Positions 1 through 11,719 of a stretch of DNA of 64,000 bases are shown here, piece after piece; positions within the stretch are counted from its first letter, which is position 1; each line of letters opens with the position of its first letter. The notes beneath the pieces are model-generated. The model saw only the letters and a program-made list of their open reading frames with translations, was not told the DNA's origin and did no database searches. The stretch comes from Oxytricha trifallax (Eukaryota > Ciliophora > Spirotrichea > Sporadotrichida > Oxytrichidae): positions 1-64,000 of the forward strand of contig ARYC01000787.1 in assembly GCA_000711775.1 (NCBI GenBank). Direction: 5' to 3'. The translations under genes were made by a program, and so were the position numbers.

Positions 1-578
1 CCTCTTATACCAAGACTTCTAGATGAAAGTGTTGAAGGTAAACACAGCCTCGTCAGCATGAATAAACCTAATATTATTCTATTAGCCTCTCTGCATTTAA
101 TTATAAATATAATTTAAGTTGTTGTTGTAAAATGGCAGAGTGAAATCAATTACTCTCTTGATACGATTTACACCTTTATAAGAGATACCGCTTCGTATAT
201 AAATGTTTGCAACAGATTATGCAGAGATCTTCAACTCAGGGAACTGGCCGTGAAACATAATAGCTCGTTAATCGAGAGAGAAGTGAGCCCAATACTTCAA
301 AATTTTTTCATTAATAAGATAGTCAATATGCTTCTAAAGAAACTTTGACTTCCTCTTAGGCTAAGAATTCAGCTATTATTACTTTAATTACAAAGCTTTC
401 AAGCAGTGAGAGCGAACAGTTGATGGACTACGCTTTAAGAGCATTGCAATAGACTTATAGGTCAGTACTGGTTTGACTTATTCACTATACATATCACATC
501 CATAACGCAGTTTAAACACTAAATATATATACTCTTCATCATAAATAGACCCCAAAAGTTGCTATTTTTGTCCCGCAT
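1..578 (-). pseudogene. TBE 42-kDa DDE transposase, N-terminal part
   Basis: Read on the minus strand from an ATG at 576-578 with TAA/TAG as Gln, the frame gives the N-terminal helix-turn-helix-like region and runs off the window start. The first catalytic Asp is visible in the motif FIHADEAVF, as expected for the Tc1/mariner-related TBE transposase. About 10 codons in, the frame is one base out relative to the copies at 43145-44207 and 50169-51233 (AGCAACTTTTGGGG versus AGCAAGCTTTTTGGG), so this copy looks frameshifted near its start. The rest of the visible frame is open. Confidence 0.8.
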
Positions 579-659
579 TTAATTAATAACCCCAACCCCT
601 AACAAATTCCCTACAAATCAAAGCACTTATAAACCTCATTAAGGGGTTTTGGGGTTTTG
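1..659. mobile_element. TBE transposon, right end (partial, cut by window start)
   Basis: The sequence matches the right ends of the two complete TBEs in this window (43628-44288 and 50654-51314) almost base for base. It ends at 659 with the TBE terminal inverted repeat, whose outermost bases are GGGGTTTTGGGGTTTTG, the C4A4 telomeric repeat read from the other strand. Only the 5' part of the 42-kDa transposase gene (minus strand) and the terminal repeat lie inside the window. The base triplet just outside is ATT, fitting the ANT target known for TBEs. The next element (661-1306) starts immediately, so this TBE sits at or in its end. Confidence 0.93.
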
Positions 660-660
660 A

Positions 661-1306
661 TTGTACAGTTCTTATTTTTTTAGTTTTTAAATTGTACAAT
701 TTGAGTAGTAGATTAGCTTATTATTTATTTATTATTTATAATCAAAAGTTAATGGAACTTGAGACTGTATTCTCTGCGGCGCTAAGTCTATTAGAAAACA
801 ACGACCCCTCTATATATTACTAACCATTCGTTCAATCAATCACTCAAGGTCTTGCTGAATGGTGCCTTACCCTCAAATGATATGAAAATAAATGTCGCCC
901 AATACTGCAGTATGATTGATGAAATCGAAGATCTTGATGGCGAGAGAATTACACAGACTGGTGCTACTAAGAGAACTGCTATCAGTAGGCTTCAGTCTAG
1001 AGCACTGGATACAATTCATTTATTTACGTGTTCCACCACTCTTCACAAGCTAGACTCGCTAATGCACAGCAAATTCACAATGTTGATAGTGACGACTATG
1101 AATACATCTTGCACGCTCGTGGAGTCTATCTTGGTAAATTTACTGCCGACACTATATGAATGGTCTTGCTGGAGGATTCACACTTTCACATAACACAAAG
1201 CGTTTTATCATCGTGAAGATTAATACCTTCCTTGAAAATTCATGATAAGCTAATCTACTACTCAAATTGTACAATATAAAAACTAAAAAAATAAGAACTG
1301 TACAAT
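661..1306. mobile_element. Inverted-repeat element, about 0.65 kb
   Basis: Two arms of about 61 bp, 661-721 and 1245-1306, are inverted copies of each other with one or two mismatches; both arms begin TTGTACAGTT read inward. The roughly 520-bp interior is less AT-rich than its surroundings and contains broken coding frames: one opens at ATG 752 and stops at TGA 876-878, another runs across about 930-1165. I do not recognise the protein. This fits a small non-autonomous or decayed DNA transposon. Extra TGTACAAT motifs lie just outside (1305-1400). Confidence 0.75.
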
Positions 1307-1429
1307 GTACAATGTATAATTTGTATAATTAATTGTTACGCCCTAATATTTAAAACTTTAAAAAATCAAAACTGTACAATGCATAGCTGTACAATCAGTT
1401 TAAAATTAAATTTATACTAAATCAAATTA

Positions 1430-1535
1430 CGATTAGAAGTGTATGTAATTAGTGGCTGTTTTAGAAATATATATTTAAATTTACATTTTATTATTGCAAT
1501 TTTCCCAATTCAATTATACTTTAACAATAATCGTT
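1430..1535. repeat. Remnant of the foldback element family seen at 27857 and 54412
   Basis: The stretch ending near 1530 (CCCAATTCAATTATACTTTAACAATAAT) matches the right terminal sequence of the foldback elements at 54412-54830 and 38434-38838. A matching left arm is not clear, so this is probably a truncated copy. The rest of 1307-1560 is AT-rich with no gene seen. Confidence 0.4.
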
Positions 1536-1560
1536 ATTTAAACCATTTTTAATCTAACCT

Positions 1561-1885
1561 ATCGAGGGCGCACCTTGTAAATTTTTAGGTGGAAGATAAT
1601 AATAATACAACTCTACTCTTGATGATATTTTATACTGATGTGAAAGCATTTACACCTATTTCACACGCATAGGGGTCATTATTTGAGCTATTATTTCTTG
1701 AGGGTATTAACAGAACCTTTTTAGATTGCCAACCATTTGCACTTCTTTAATATTCTTCATCCTTAGAGTAAACGATTTGAATAAGTTGAGCTGGATATTC
1801 AGGGTCTTCAGAGGTTGCATAGTAAACTCTGTAATTAAGCCTTAGTCCTTGATTTTCTATAGAAGATAATGAAACGATTGGATTT
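1561..1885 (-). CDS. Gene fragment (one MDS), CEP104/FAP256-like N-terminal domain (tentative)
   Basis: A minus-strand frame with in-frame TAA codons as Gln runs about 110 codons without TGA. It includes SEDPEYPAQ and SANGWQSKK, which resemble the start of the CEP104/FAP256 ciliary-tip protein family, where a SGEDxEYP...GWQS pattern opens a discoidin-like fold. The match is short and made from memory of the family, so the name is tentative; the coding nature is better supported than the name. No start or stop is assigned; the rest of the gene must lie in other MDSs. Confidence 0.45.
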
Positions 1886-2650
1886 TATAACATTAAAGTT
1901 TATATTTTAAATTAATTAAAGTCATTTTTTTAATGTTGAGATAACTTGTTTTTGCAAAAATATGGGAATTTATCTCAACTTAATTTCATTTAACTAAAGG
2001 CTTAGAATTGAGATTGTAAATCAATAGTTTAAAATAAATTTAATGCTATTTATTCCTATAAACTATTGAGGTTGATGGGTACTAGTTACAAATGAAAAGT
2101 AAGATATGCTATGATGTTTAATACAATCACTCTGTGAAGTATTTACTGATATTATTTATATTCACTTAATTATATTCGATACAATTCAAGTTTATTCTCA
2201 AAATTATTCAACTTGCTTGGCTTTATTTGTATCCTTACATTTTTACTCTTTTATGCCAGGAGGAGAAGTATACACAAAAATTACATTTCCAAAATATAAA
2301 TGATGAATTATTATTATATCAAATTTTACGCATTTATAATTACAAGTCTTTTACAATGAAGACAGTTACTTTGAAGTTGTGTCTACTATACTTCTTTGAT
2401 GTAGCCTCGATTCTGTAATCTTTAAGTTCATTGAAGTAGTAGCCCTCTTGAAAATTTTCATTTTTTAGTTGCAATTATTGTTACTTAGGGTTCTATAATT
2501 TGTAGTAATCTTGTTTATAGCAATGTTCTTTCTTGATTTGTGTTCAGAATTTCTCCATAGTTATGATATAATTAAAGTACATACTTAGAACTTAATATAA
2601 GATGGTTTATTCACACTATATAAAGATAAAATCTTTTTATCCATACTTAC
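1886..2650. other. AT-rich stretch, no gene assigned
   Basis: Very AT-rich sequence with only short frames in either code. It reads like IES or intergenic DNA; the frame from 2227 to 2418 has no coding character. Confidence 0.5.
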
Positions 2651-2654
2651 TTGT

Positions 2655-2870
2655 AATGTTGGTTTTACTCAATGCTATGACTAGGCTACTGTTCCATTGA
2701 AGAGATGGTCTCAGTAATATGAGTAATTAGACCAATACCATAATTAGGAGGTTAGAATCGCATATTATTGTCAGTTCCAAAGTAGAAGCCTGAACCATTT
2801 TACTGTCTCAAATCTTCATTCTGTAGGTTATGTCCAAAATCAGAATATGAGGTTAATTTGTAAATAGAAA
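2655..2870 (-). CDS. Unrecognised MDS, minus strand
   Basis: About 65 codons open with TAA/TAG read as Gln, with a non-random, Gln/Asn/Gly-rich composition (for example GSGFYFGTDNN and YGIGLITHITET). It lies downstream of, and on the same strand as, the exonuclease-like gene at 3290-5470 and could be its 3' part or a separate gene. A retroposon-like fragment at 2935-3050 separates the two. No homology is claimed. Confidence 0.45.
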
Positions 2871-2934
2871 ATTTAAATAATAATCTAATTACTTTTTTAT
2901 GACTTATTTTTCTGGCAGAAAACTAGGTAATAGT

Positions 2935-3050
2935 GAGAATGGTTTTTTCGGAGTTTTCTACTTTATGACTGCCACGTCACGGAAGTTTGCCACGCCAACT
3001 CACTCAGATACGTCTGCTTCACGACTAAGATTGATGCTTTGATTTTAGTA
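2935..3050 (+). repeat. Truncated copy of the GC-rich retroposon-like element at 57425-58030
   Basis: In reverse complement this stretch matches 57425-57505: shared blocks include CTTAGTCGTGA, AGACGTATCTGA, GAGTTG.CGTGGCAA and AACTCC.AAAAAACCA in the same order. Only the end corresponding to the 57.4-kb side is present. Losing one end while keeping the other is the pattern of 5'-truncated non-LTR or SINE copies. It is much richer in GC than its surroundings. Confidence 0.6.
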
Positions 3051-3289
3051 TTAAACAGTGATATGTTAAAAATTATTTGATATTAAATTATTAATCATCA
3101 TCATGACTTATTTTTGACAATTTATAAGCAATCAAATAATTTTAATCTGTATGATGCAGTTGGAATTGCCAATAAAAAATTTTCATAATCCTGAGATGAA
3201 TTGCCTGCCACAGCAGCAAGACAACTAAAAAGTGCTCATTACAATTGTTTCTGCTTTGATGGGGGTCTATGGCATGTCAAGATATATGA

Positions 3290-5470
3290 GGGCTCTATCG
3301 TATTAACAATTAATCTCTGAACTGAAATCCTCCGAGACTTAATAGGTCAATTATATCGCCAATTTTGAATTTAGCTTTTAGATTATCTACTGTTTCTGGG
3401 TCACTGACATATCCTGATACTCCTAGGATTGAGACTGCAATAAATGCCAAAAATTATAGAAAATTCCTTATAAAACTTTTTAGCTCCGAAATATATGTGA
3501 CTGTTAGGACTTACTTTAGGAAAGCCTTGACCGTACTCCCATTTTTTAGATTAAACTTAATCGGTATCTTATTGTTGATATACGCATATCTTTCACAGAG
3601 TTAAAAATAATATAAACTAATTTTTTATTAACTTTTCTTGATAGGATCAAATTATTTCATTAACCCTGACTATAAATTTATGGGATCTGAAAAGATTTCA
3701 TAAATAATAAATAGCAAATTTCTACAATAAGGCACGAACAAAAACAGCATATATAAAAGTGACATTTTATACTGAAAGGGTGCTGGAAATAAAATAAAAC
3801 TAATTCGTTTTAAGATTGTAAAATTCATCTCGCTTATATTTACAAAAAACAATAATTTATCTTGAGCTTAAGTAAACTGTCTGCAAATTCTTTTGACTGT
3901 GTCATCACTTTTTTGTAGTTTTAATTAAGTTTTATATAGTGAAATGCTATAATTAAATAAAGTATCATTTCCTTTATATTAATTTTGCCATAAAACTAAT
4001 TCGGATAAAAGATTAATTTTGCTATTAAATAAGAGATAAGTCTTTTCATAGATTTCATTACAGAATTAATCCCATGCAATAAAAGAATCTTAATTAAAAT
4101 GATCGCCAAAGTATACCTCTTAATAACTGTTGGATTTATCCCCACTTTCTAGAGATTAATTTGAATCGTAACTTGTTGAAGTTGTTGAAGCCCTGTCATT
4201 AACCGTAGGAGAGAGGAAGTGATTTTACCTGATCTAACTAGAGTCGAAAGACCATAGTTTTTGTCCGTATCTATGCTGCTCTGGACTTGTGGTATAATTA
4301 CCGCTTTATTTTCTTCGATCTTAAAATAAATAAATTAGAACTGAAATACGATTGCTACATTAATTTAGATTCTCCAAGTAGAAATTTCTCATCATAGCAC
4401 TGTATACAGATGGAAGAAAGATTACATCTTGAGCAGCGTATTCTTGCATACTTTAACTCAAAGGTCTTTAAAAATAGGAAGATTAAGTCATTGGGTTAAA
4501 TTACCTGCCAACAAAATACAGGTTCTTTTTTCATATGAGAGCAAACTGTTTCCTTCTAATCGTTTTCAACTTGGATGTATTCCTTCAAAAGATGATTTAA
4601 ACTTATATTTTGATCACGAGGATCATCAGAATCAAGATATTTATTGTATATATAAAAATAAAATTTTATCAGAGTGTATTTAAGTGTTTTCATAAATAAC
4701 TAAGAAAATCCTTAAACTTAATAAATTTATAAAATCATGATTGAGAATTCAATGAGCAATTTGCGTATCGAACACTGTGTCACAATGTACATTATATTGC
4801 TTCAAAAGTGCCGCAGTATCTTCGCAAAAATCATGGAATATTTTGATTATGTTAGGGTCCTCGAACACATTCTTTAAGCATTTTGGTAGGCCATTCAGTT
4901 TAAGAATGTCGAACAAGAAGCATTTATCTTCATTTCCGATCTAAAGAAAGTTATTAAAACCTTATTTACTTGAACTAAGGAGAGCGGTTGTGTTCTAGAT
5001 AAACCCTCACAGTCTACTCCCAGCATTAAACAAGACTCATAATTTTATTAAATTTAATTAGCCTTGAATAGCTTTTAGGTTAGTAATTGTTTCATTAAAA
5101 AAATTACTTAGATATTTTCAACTAAGGAGCATATCAAAAATAGCATTAATAAATTAAAATTAAAAAAAAACCCTTTAATTTATCTAATCTAATTATTTAC
5201 TAATTTAATCTTAATTTTGCAACGAAAAAAGATTATAATTCTGAGGCTAGATTTGAGATTATGCTTTTAAGTTTTAGATAACTTCTTCCTCACTTTTTGT
5301 GACGACAATTTTCGAAATATTTTCATAATTTTTCCCTTTCAAAATCTATTGTTATTTGACTTTTGCCTGCTACTATTTCATAAAATCATTAAACTAGGCT
5401 AAATTTGCCTCCCTCTCAATTAGACATACTTAGGCTTTGTGATGTTTAGGAGTATTTGATGATTAAATTA
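3290..5470 (-). CDS. RNase D/EXD1-like 3'-5' exonuclease domain protein
   Basis: Minus-strand blocks give the DEDD exonuclease fold in order. About 5470-5260 is an N-terminal Gln-rich segment ending KIVVTKSEEEV. 4945-4742 holds CFLFDILKLNG, IIKIFHDFCEDTAALLKQY and VFDTQIAH, covering the second motif (HDF..D). 4680-4512 holds SLNHLLKEYI and KKEP. About 4470 onward holds RPLSQSMQEYAAQDVIFLPSVY, the third motif with its Tyr and Asp. A short spacer near 4471-4512 must be removed to keep frame: joining at TTTT gives VFQRPLS. The frame then stays open without TGA to about 3290, adding a long C-terminal extension with a hydrophobic segment, part of which may be IES. The first DEDD motif (DxE) was not located. 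Members of this family degrade or trim RNA; EXD1 acts in piRNA biology in animals. The substrate here is unknown. Confidence 0.7.
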
Positions 5471-5479
5471 ATTAAGCTA

Positions 5480-7130
5480 TTTAATTAATATTCTAATGAT
5501 TAAATTATTCATTTTAGTCATATAATATTAAATAAAAAACAGAGTTTGATGAACAAACCTGCATTTAGGTATGAAAATAATTTGAGTGATTTTAGGTATT
5601 TCATATTATAAATTCTTACAATAAATTATTTAATTGAAATTATAAAATTTGTATGTTTTTGGGGTATTGGTGGAATCTAAGTTTAAAATCTAAACTTGCA
5701 TTAACTTTATAAATGAGAAATAATGTATTGCTACAATTAATTAAACTAATAATTAATTTATACTTATTAGTACTCAATTTAAATAAAGTCAAGTCAACAG
5801 AATTAAAATTATTTGAACAAATCACATTGAAATCTATTCAGTAAAAAGGACGACTGATCGATTAAAATATAACTACCTATTTGATTTATATATTAATTTT
5901 ATTTATGTTTGGATATCCATGCCTAGCATCTCATCAAGTTTAAAATTCATACTATTATATTCTTATCTAATTTAAATTAATTTTGATCTATCAATATCAA
6001 TTCGATTTCTTTAATTTCTGTATTTTAAGGAATTTATGGAATTCTATTAACTATGTTTTACTTTTGTTTCTTTGGAGAATGATTCACACAAAGTAAAATT
6101 ATTAAGAGATCTAACTATATCTTTGCTAATTTAAATGCTATCTCTGTGCTCAGGAATCTTTTAATGCAAAGCTTTATCAATCAAAATGCTATTAGTTTAT
6201 ATTAATTGCCAATATTTTCTGCTCTATTATTGTCGCTATTACTAATAGAAAATAAGAAGTTATGAGGAAAGAGATAAATATATCATTATACTTACCTATT
6301 GTTCAATGTTTGAGAGTCTTGAATACTGTCTAGTAAAAATGAGGGAGCTTAGTCTTAATCTTAAATATCATTTCTAAGAGGATTACATTAATTTTGGTTC
6401 TTTATTAAGTTGAGAAAATCTATAAGGCAGGAATGAATCAGAAATTATGCTTGCAGAAATAAACAAGAAAATTTTAACAAAAAATCCTTACATGAATCAT
6501 CACTTGCATGAGAAAGTGGTTGAAATTCAGGTTTTACTTTAAATTTAATTGAAAAACAACAACATTAATTAATTTTAACTTTTAGCTGAATCTATTCCAA
6601 AATTTCTTCACAATTTTTTGTAATTTTGGGATACTACAAAAAATTTAAGTCGTTTAATTCTATATTAGCAATCCCTATTATTAAAGGCCAAATGACTTAT
6701 CTCAGATTAGAATTCACATACCAAAATTTCATTACTGCAGCTTCCTTAAACTTTTGAATGTTAATCTATGAATAAATGTAAAAATTAAGCCTAATTAATA
6801 CTGGTTTCTAGGATAGTAGGCATAAAAGATAATTAATAGGATAATTTAAAATTATTTTAAAAAAAACTTTGTTAAGATATTATGTCTTATCTTAAAGTTC
6901 AATTGAATCTAGGACGTCATCTTGCATTTTTGTTTATGAATAATTTTTACTTATTATTTTATAAGAAACATAATCAACTTTTACTAATTAACTTTACTCA
7001 ATATGCCACTTTATTTGATTTCTTTGATTAATTTTGTAATTACATTAAGGACATTTTAGATTTAATGATGAAATAAATTAATTTGCTTGTTTTTATTTTT
7101 ATTTTCTCAGATAAGGTTTCTCTGCCCCAC
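5480..7130. other. AT-rich region, little coding signal
   Basis: Mostly very AT-rich IES/intergenic-like sequence. A weak minus-strand frame near 6340-6470 might be a small MDS, possibly belonging to the gene at 7940-9760, but I could not connect it. The frames at 7148-7381 (minus) and 7433-7642 (plus) are low complexity and are not supported as genes. Confidence 0.4.
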
Positions 7131-7939
7131 CTCTTCATATTACTTATTCATTTGATTGCCAATATTTTTGTAAGGTGTTTCATAAAGGATTTTATTAAGC
7201 TGCGAGTACTTTGATGAAGATGAGCAAGATTCATGATTGTATTGGGCAATACCATAGTATGTAAAATCTTAATGCTATCTATTATTTTAGAAATTATTAT
7301 TACTTTTACAACAAGAATCAAGGCAATTTCTTTGAGGATTAGAAGCTTGCTAAATACTAGAGGTATATTTAGTTTGTACATTTGATTCCAGTATTGAGCT
7401 TTTAAAATTTTAAAGGTTCTCTTTTTCAGCTAATGCATCCTTTCTTACCAATTATTGACTGCACCCAAATTTACATCAGTAAAACATTCCTCATCATCCT
7501 AATGCTCATAATAATGGTTTTATCTAATTTATTTTTCACTTTTCCCAATGAGAGCTTCATAAGTTCAACTCTACAGTTTACTGAATTTCTTGCTAGTTGT
7601 GGAATTATATATCATGTTTTGAGTTTGCACTACTCACATTAAAGTGGTAGGAGCTATGAAAATTGAACTTAAAGTAAGAATTAAAATCATGGTTGTGTAG
7701 TATTAAACTTGAGCTGATTGAGGAGATCTGGTTATCAAGTCAGCTAGGAGAGAGTTTTGCTTTACTTTAGAAAAGAATTCTGGTGTGAAAGAAATGTTCA
7801 TGACTAAAGAGGGAAGATTTATTTTGAATGATATTATTTACATAAGAAAGTCATTATGATGTTTATGATTAGGTACAGGTCAAGACTCAAAATGAAAAAA
7901 TAGAAGACTTTGTGATTGCTATAAGTATAAATCTTTAAA

Positions 7940-9760
7940 TAATTTATGTCTTACTTTTCTCGAACACAGTTATTGTGATAATCAAAATGATTTACACACT
8001 TATTGCAAATAAAGCAATGTCTTGAATCCTTTTTACAAATAACTTAACAAGTTGGGCAGAGAATGTTTGGATCATAATCTTCTAAGAGTTTTTCAAATGA
8101 TTTAGAAGAATTTAAAATAAATTGCAGAAGTAAATTTACATTTTTTTAAAAGATTTAAAGTTAAATTAAATTTGAAAACAAGAGACTATAATAATAATTA
8201 ATCATCAATAAGGGCTCAAACCCCCCGGATATGATAGTTAGAGATTAAAATGATTAAGTATTTTTATTTATAAAAAAATTCAATCAAATTTTTACTTATT
8301 GCATGTCTGGCTATTTTAAGAATTCAGGTTGATATAAAACTGATAAAGTGAAATATATTAAGGTGGTCACAAACACAATGAATATCAAAATTATCCACTC
8401 TTAGTATTTAATGTCTATAGAGTTAATTATAGTTAAACGCATTCAAATCTTACAAGGAAAAATATTCACAAGCATTAAAACAAAAGTAGAAATTATCAAG
8501 AACAAAAATGCAAGCATATGATGCTTTGATTTTTCAATTTTCCTTAGAGGTTGTTTGAAATAACAGAATTAGAATCTTTTTGTCTCCCTACTCTATCAAA
8601 TATAAATTCATAAGATTCTTACAAGAATATTAAAAAGCTCCTCACGTAGTTATAAGTTTTAAATATGGTAAACTAAGTCAATAGGTTTTTGATTATAGAA
8701 ATTCTTAATATTCGGGTCAGCTCCTTTTATTAGTAGTTCTTTTATTGATCTTGTATTAGGAAAACGAGAGGCTCTTTTTATGGCTTAATGCAGGCATGTA
8801 TTACCATTTGCTTCTTATGCATTAATGTCAATGTTCCAGGCTAATAAATAATAGAGAGCTGTATCTGAACCACCAAAGCAAGGCCAGTGTAGAGCTGTTG
8901 AAGAATCGCAATCCTTTTAATTAATAGAAAGTCCTCTATTTTTGAAGTAAACTAAAGAGTGAGCTTAATCACCCTGAGCAGACACATGAATCAGATCAAT
9001 GCCTAATTTACTTCTTATAGTAATATCAGGTCCAACTTTGACCATAAGTTTTATCATTCTAGGATTTCCATGGAAGGCTGCAAAGTGAATGGGATATACT
9101 CCTTCATCAAATCGGGATGGGATATTAATCCATTCTTTTATTGCATTTCTTACTTTCGTCTTTATTTATTATCTGCTGATCTCCTAATAGAGAACATGTT
9201 GTGATGGAAGATTGTACTTCTCAAATAACTTCATTTTTAGATACAAGGCAAGCCTCACTCTAAAGAATGTAATAAGATAGTCAAAGATCTTGAAAGAGTT
9301 ATAATAAGAAGCTGCATGCAGGATTGTTTAGCCGTTTTCATCAAATAAATTAACAATCTCAAGACTCTTTCTATGCTCTAACTATTCTAAAGTTTCCTTC
9401 AATTTATTAAATTCTAGTTAAGAAACATAGTTGAATATGAGTCTTGCTTCTTATTAATCTGCGAATGATGTGTTTATGCTGCTGCCATATGAAGTGTTTG
9501 TAAGAATTTGTTGTTATTCAAATTAATAGAGCTATGAACAATATTTATAGAAAGTAAAATATTATTACAAGATTCTTATTTTGGATTGAGTTAGATCTTA
9601 TATTACTCTAGAGATGCTAGAAATTAAAACTTCCAAACAGTGAATTAGACCTCTAAGGTTAAGATCCGAAGGCGTATCAAATTCCATACTATTGAATTCT
9701 TGAGCCTATTGATTTACCTCTATAAAAGTAAAAATCATGAAATAGATATTGCTTACCCAG
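7940..9760 (-). CDS. Ankyrin-repeat DHHC-type protein (palmitoyltransferase family, atypical active site)
   Basis: The minus-strand frame starts near 9690 (MEFDTPSDLN). It gives ankyrin repeats at about 9330-8690, with typical cores such as FDENGQTILHAASYYN, EGVYPIHFAAFHGNPRMI, SSTALHWPCFGG and NGNTCLHQAI. A hydrophobic segment follows near 8390, then a Cys-rich DHHC-CRD at about 8080-7950 (LCPTCQ, SRHCFICNKCVNHFDYHNNCV). Ankyrin plus DHHC is the HIP14/Akr1 architecture: membrane S-acyltransferases of the Golgi or vesicles. The catalytic tetrapeptide reads DYHN, lacking the Cys that carries the acyl group, so activity is doubtful unless an IES boundary distorts this spot. TAA/TAG occur as Gln throughout. 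The C-terminal membrane segments downstream of 7940 were not resolved. Confidence 0.75.
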
Positions 9761-9943
9761 ATCTTCCATTTAAGCAAATTAATTTATATTGATTGATATA
9801 ATGCAATAAAGAATCTGATATAAGTTGATCAGCTAATACTTTTAATATAATTTCCATAATAATTGAGTTTATAAATTTTAAATTGATTAATCAAGCAAAG
9901 AGGATGTTTTATTTCAAATTTAATAATTACTAGTTATAATCAT

Positions 9944-10498
9944 TCACTCCTTCATGAATATTCTTGATTTGATATCATTTACTACCCAATCAATTCCTTC
10001 TAGTAAATCATCTCCGGTCATTGCACTGCATGGAAAAATACTCCAATGTATGCTCTCAATTTTATCAACTTCCAAGAAGTCTCTGATTTCTTTAGGATTC
10101 AAAGCACCTGCAATATCTTGCTTGTTTCAAAATACAAGGAGGGTTGCTCCATCAAGTTTCTTATGTAAAAGAAGTTTTTGTAATTCAGCTTTGCAGTCCT
10201 CTAGTCTCAATTTATCACCACTATCTACAACCCAGATTAAGCCAGCTTTCTGTTCAAAATAGTTTCTCCAGTAAGATCTGATAGTAGTCTGACCGCCAAC
10301 ATCCCAAATGTTCAACTTGAAATTGTTGTGCTCAATAGTCTTGATTTAGAAGCCAAGAGTTGGTGCTATCTCTGAGGTATCTTCGCCCAAGAATTTTTTC
10401 AAGATTGTAGTTTTTACAGCATTATCTAATCCAAGAATAAGAAGGCGCACCTCCTTTTCCTTAGCTTTGGTCTTTATAATGATTTTCAACAGTCCCAT
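9944..10498 (-). CDS. ARL2: ARL2-like small GTPase, single uninterrupted MDS but with an in-frame TGA
   Basis: ATG at 10496-10498 to TGA at 9944-9946 is 184 codons, exactly the family length. Arf/ARL motifs are clear: MGLLKII start, GLDNA.KTT P-loop, PTLGFQIKT switch I (TAA = Gln), WDVGGQ switch II, NKQD base-binding motif and CSAMTG. ARL2 with its partner cofactor D works in tubulin folding; this job is inferred from the family. Two oddities. The P-loop Gly just before Lys-Thr is Val (GTA). In addition, a TGA stands at 10126-10128, immediately before NKQD, where the family has Ala. The gene is otherwise intact. Either it is decaying, the bases are wrong, or TGA is read through here. ARL3 is the nearest alternative name. 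Confidence 0.85.
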
Positions 10499-11715
10499 TT
10501 AATTTTGTCAAAATCTATTTAGAATTTAAATTTGATTATAGATTTAATGCATCTTACATTATCATATTATATTAAATCGATTATTAAGATCAAAAGTAAG
10601 AGTTTTTAAGTTGATAACTTGCTTTTAGAGAATCTAGCAGAATGCTTTTAAACTATTTTATAAATAGCGCTCTAGTAGATATGAGAGATCATTATTACTA
10701 TCAGGGTTTTAATGATATCGCATCAGTTTTCACTATGAGCTTTTGCAATTTATCTTAAACAATATCTTCTTAGAAACTTGACCTGACTTATCATTCAAAA
10801 ATTAAGCTAATTTTTCTAATAATGTTTCTTTAAAATTTGTAAACTGTTTAAGATAAGTTTCAGAAATATTCATAAGTCCATTTATGAAAGTATCTTTTAA
10901 TGAAGGTGTCCTGCCAGCCTACTACATGATAAACTATCTATTATAACAAAATAAAAATGTTGATCCCATTTTAAATCAAAATATCTATACACTGATTCAA
11001 GACTTGTCTGGTGTACTAAATTTTTCACTCTCTTGGCTTTTAACTTGTTTTTCTTATTTTTATATAGTTAAGAGTTATATTATAATATAATTTTTTAATT
11101 TATGTTTTATTGCCAAATTTATAATGTTATAATCAAATTTTTAGAATTAAACTTTATCTTTAATAGAATATACATCGCCATTAAAATCTCAAAATACATT
11201 AAATATTTTATAAATATTCAATAAGATAATTTTCATATTTAATATGATTTTTTAAAGGATAATTATTTTGAAAGAAGGTTATAAATCAATAATGTTAACC
11301 CTAAATACTGTAAAATTTAAGTGGCAAAAAGAATACCTACTTCAAGTTATAATCAAAGATATCTTAAATTATTAAACTAGAACGATAAAGCTTTTCATAA
11401 GAATACAAGATTTTAATATAAGAAAATAGTTGATAATTAGACAATATCAATATTATCTAAATATATGTATTAAAATGTTAATTAATCAGTTTTTATCAAT
11501 GATACTAAAAGAAATATCTCAAAATTAAAGAATTTTGCAATTCTTTAATTCATGATTCATTTAATTAATGACAATTATTTAAAGAGTTTGTTAAAAAATT
11601 TTCCTAATTATAATTAAATTATCTTGGTTTTCCCATGATATAACAGATTTTAATAAAGTTCAGAGAATATTCGATGTTTGCTTATGTTATTAAGATTTTA
11701 TAGTCTACTTAATTA
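10499..11715. other. AT-rich spacer, no gene assigned
   Basis: Highly AT-rich with only short frames. A weak minus-strand frame around 10730-10980 was seen but not supported. It should contain the 5' region of the ARL2-like gene. Confidence 0.4.
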
Positions 11716-11719
11716 CTTA

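Noticed and set aside
4429..4683. 84-residue plus-strand ORF
   Set aside because: Antisense to the exonuclease-domain MDSs, whose minus-strand frame has clear family motifs.
7433..7642. 69-residue plus-strand ORF with hydrophobic segments
   Set aside because: Low complexity in AT-rich DNA, no conserved motif, and neighbouring genes read on the other strand.
9954..10262. 102-residue plus-strand ORF
   Set aside because: Antisense to the ARL2-like gene.
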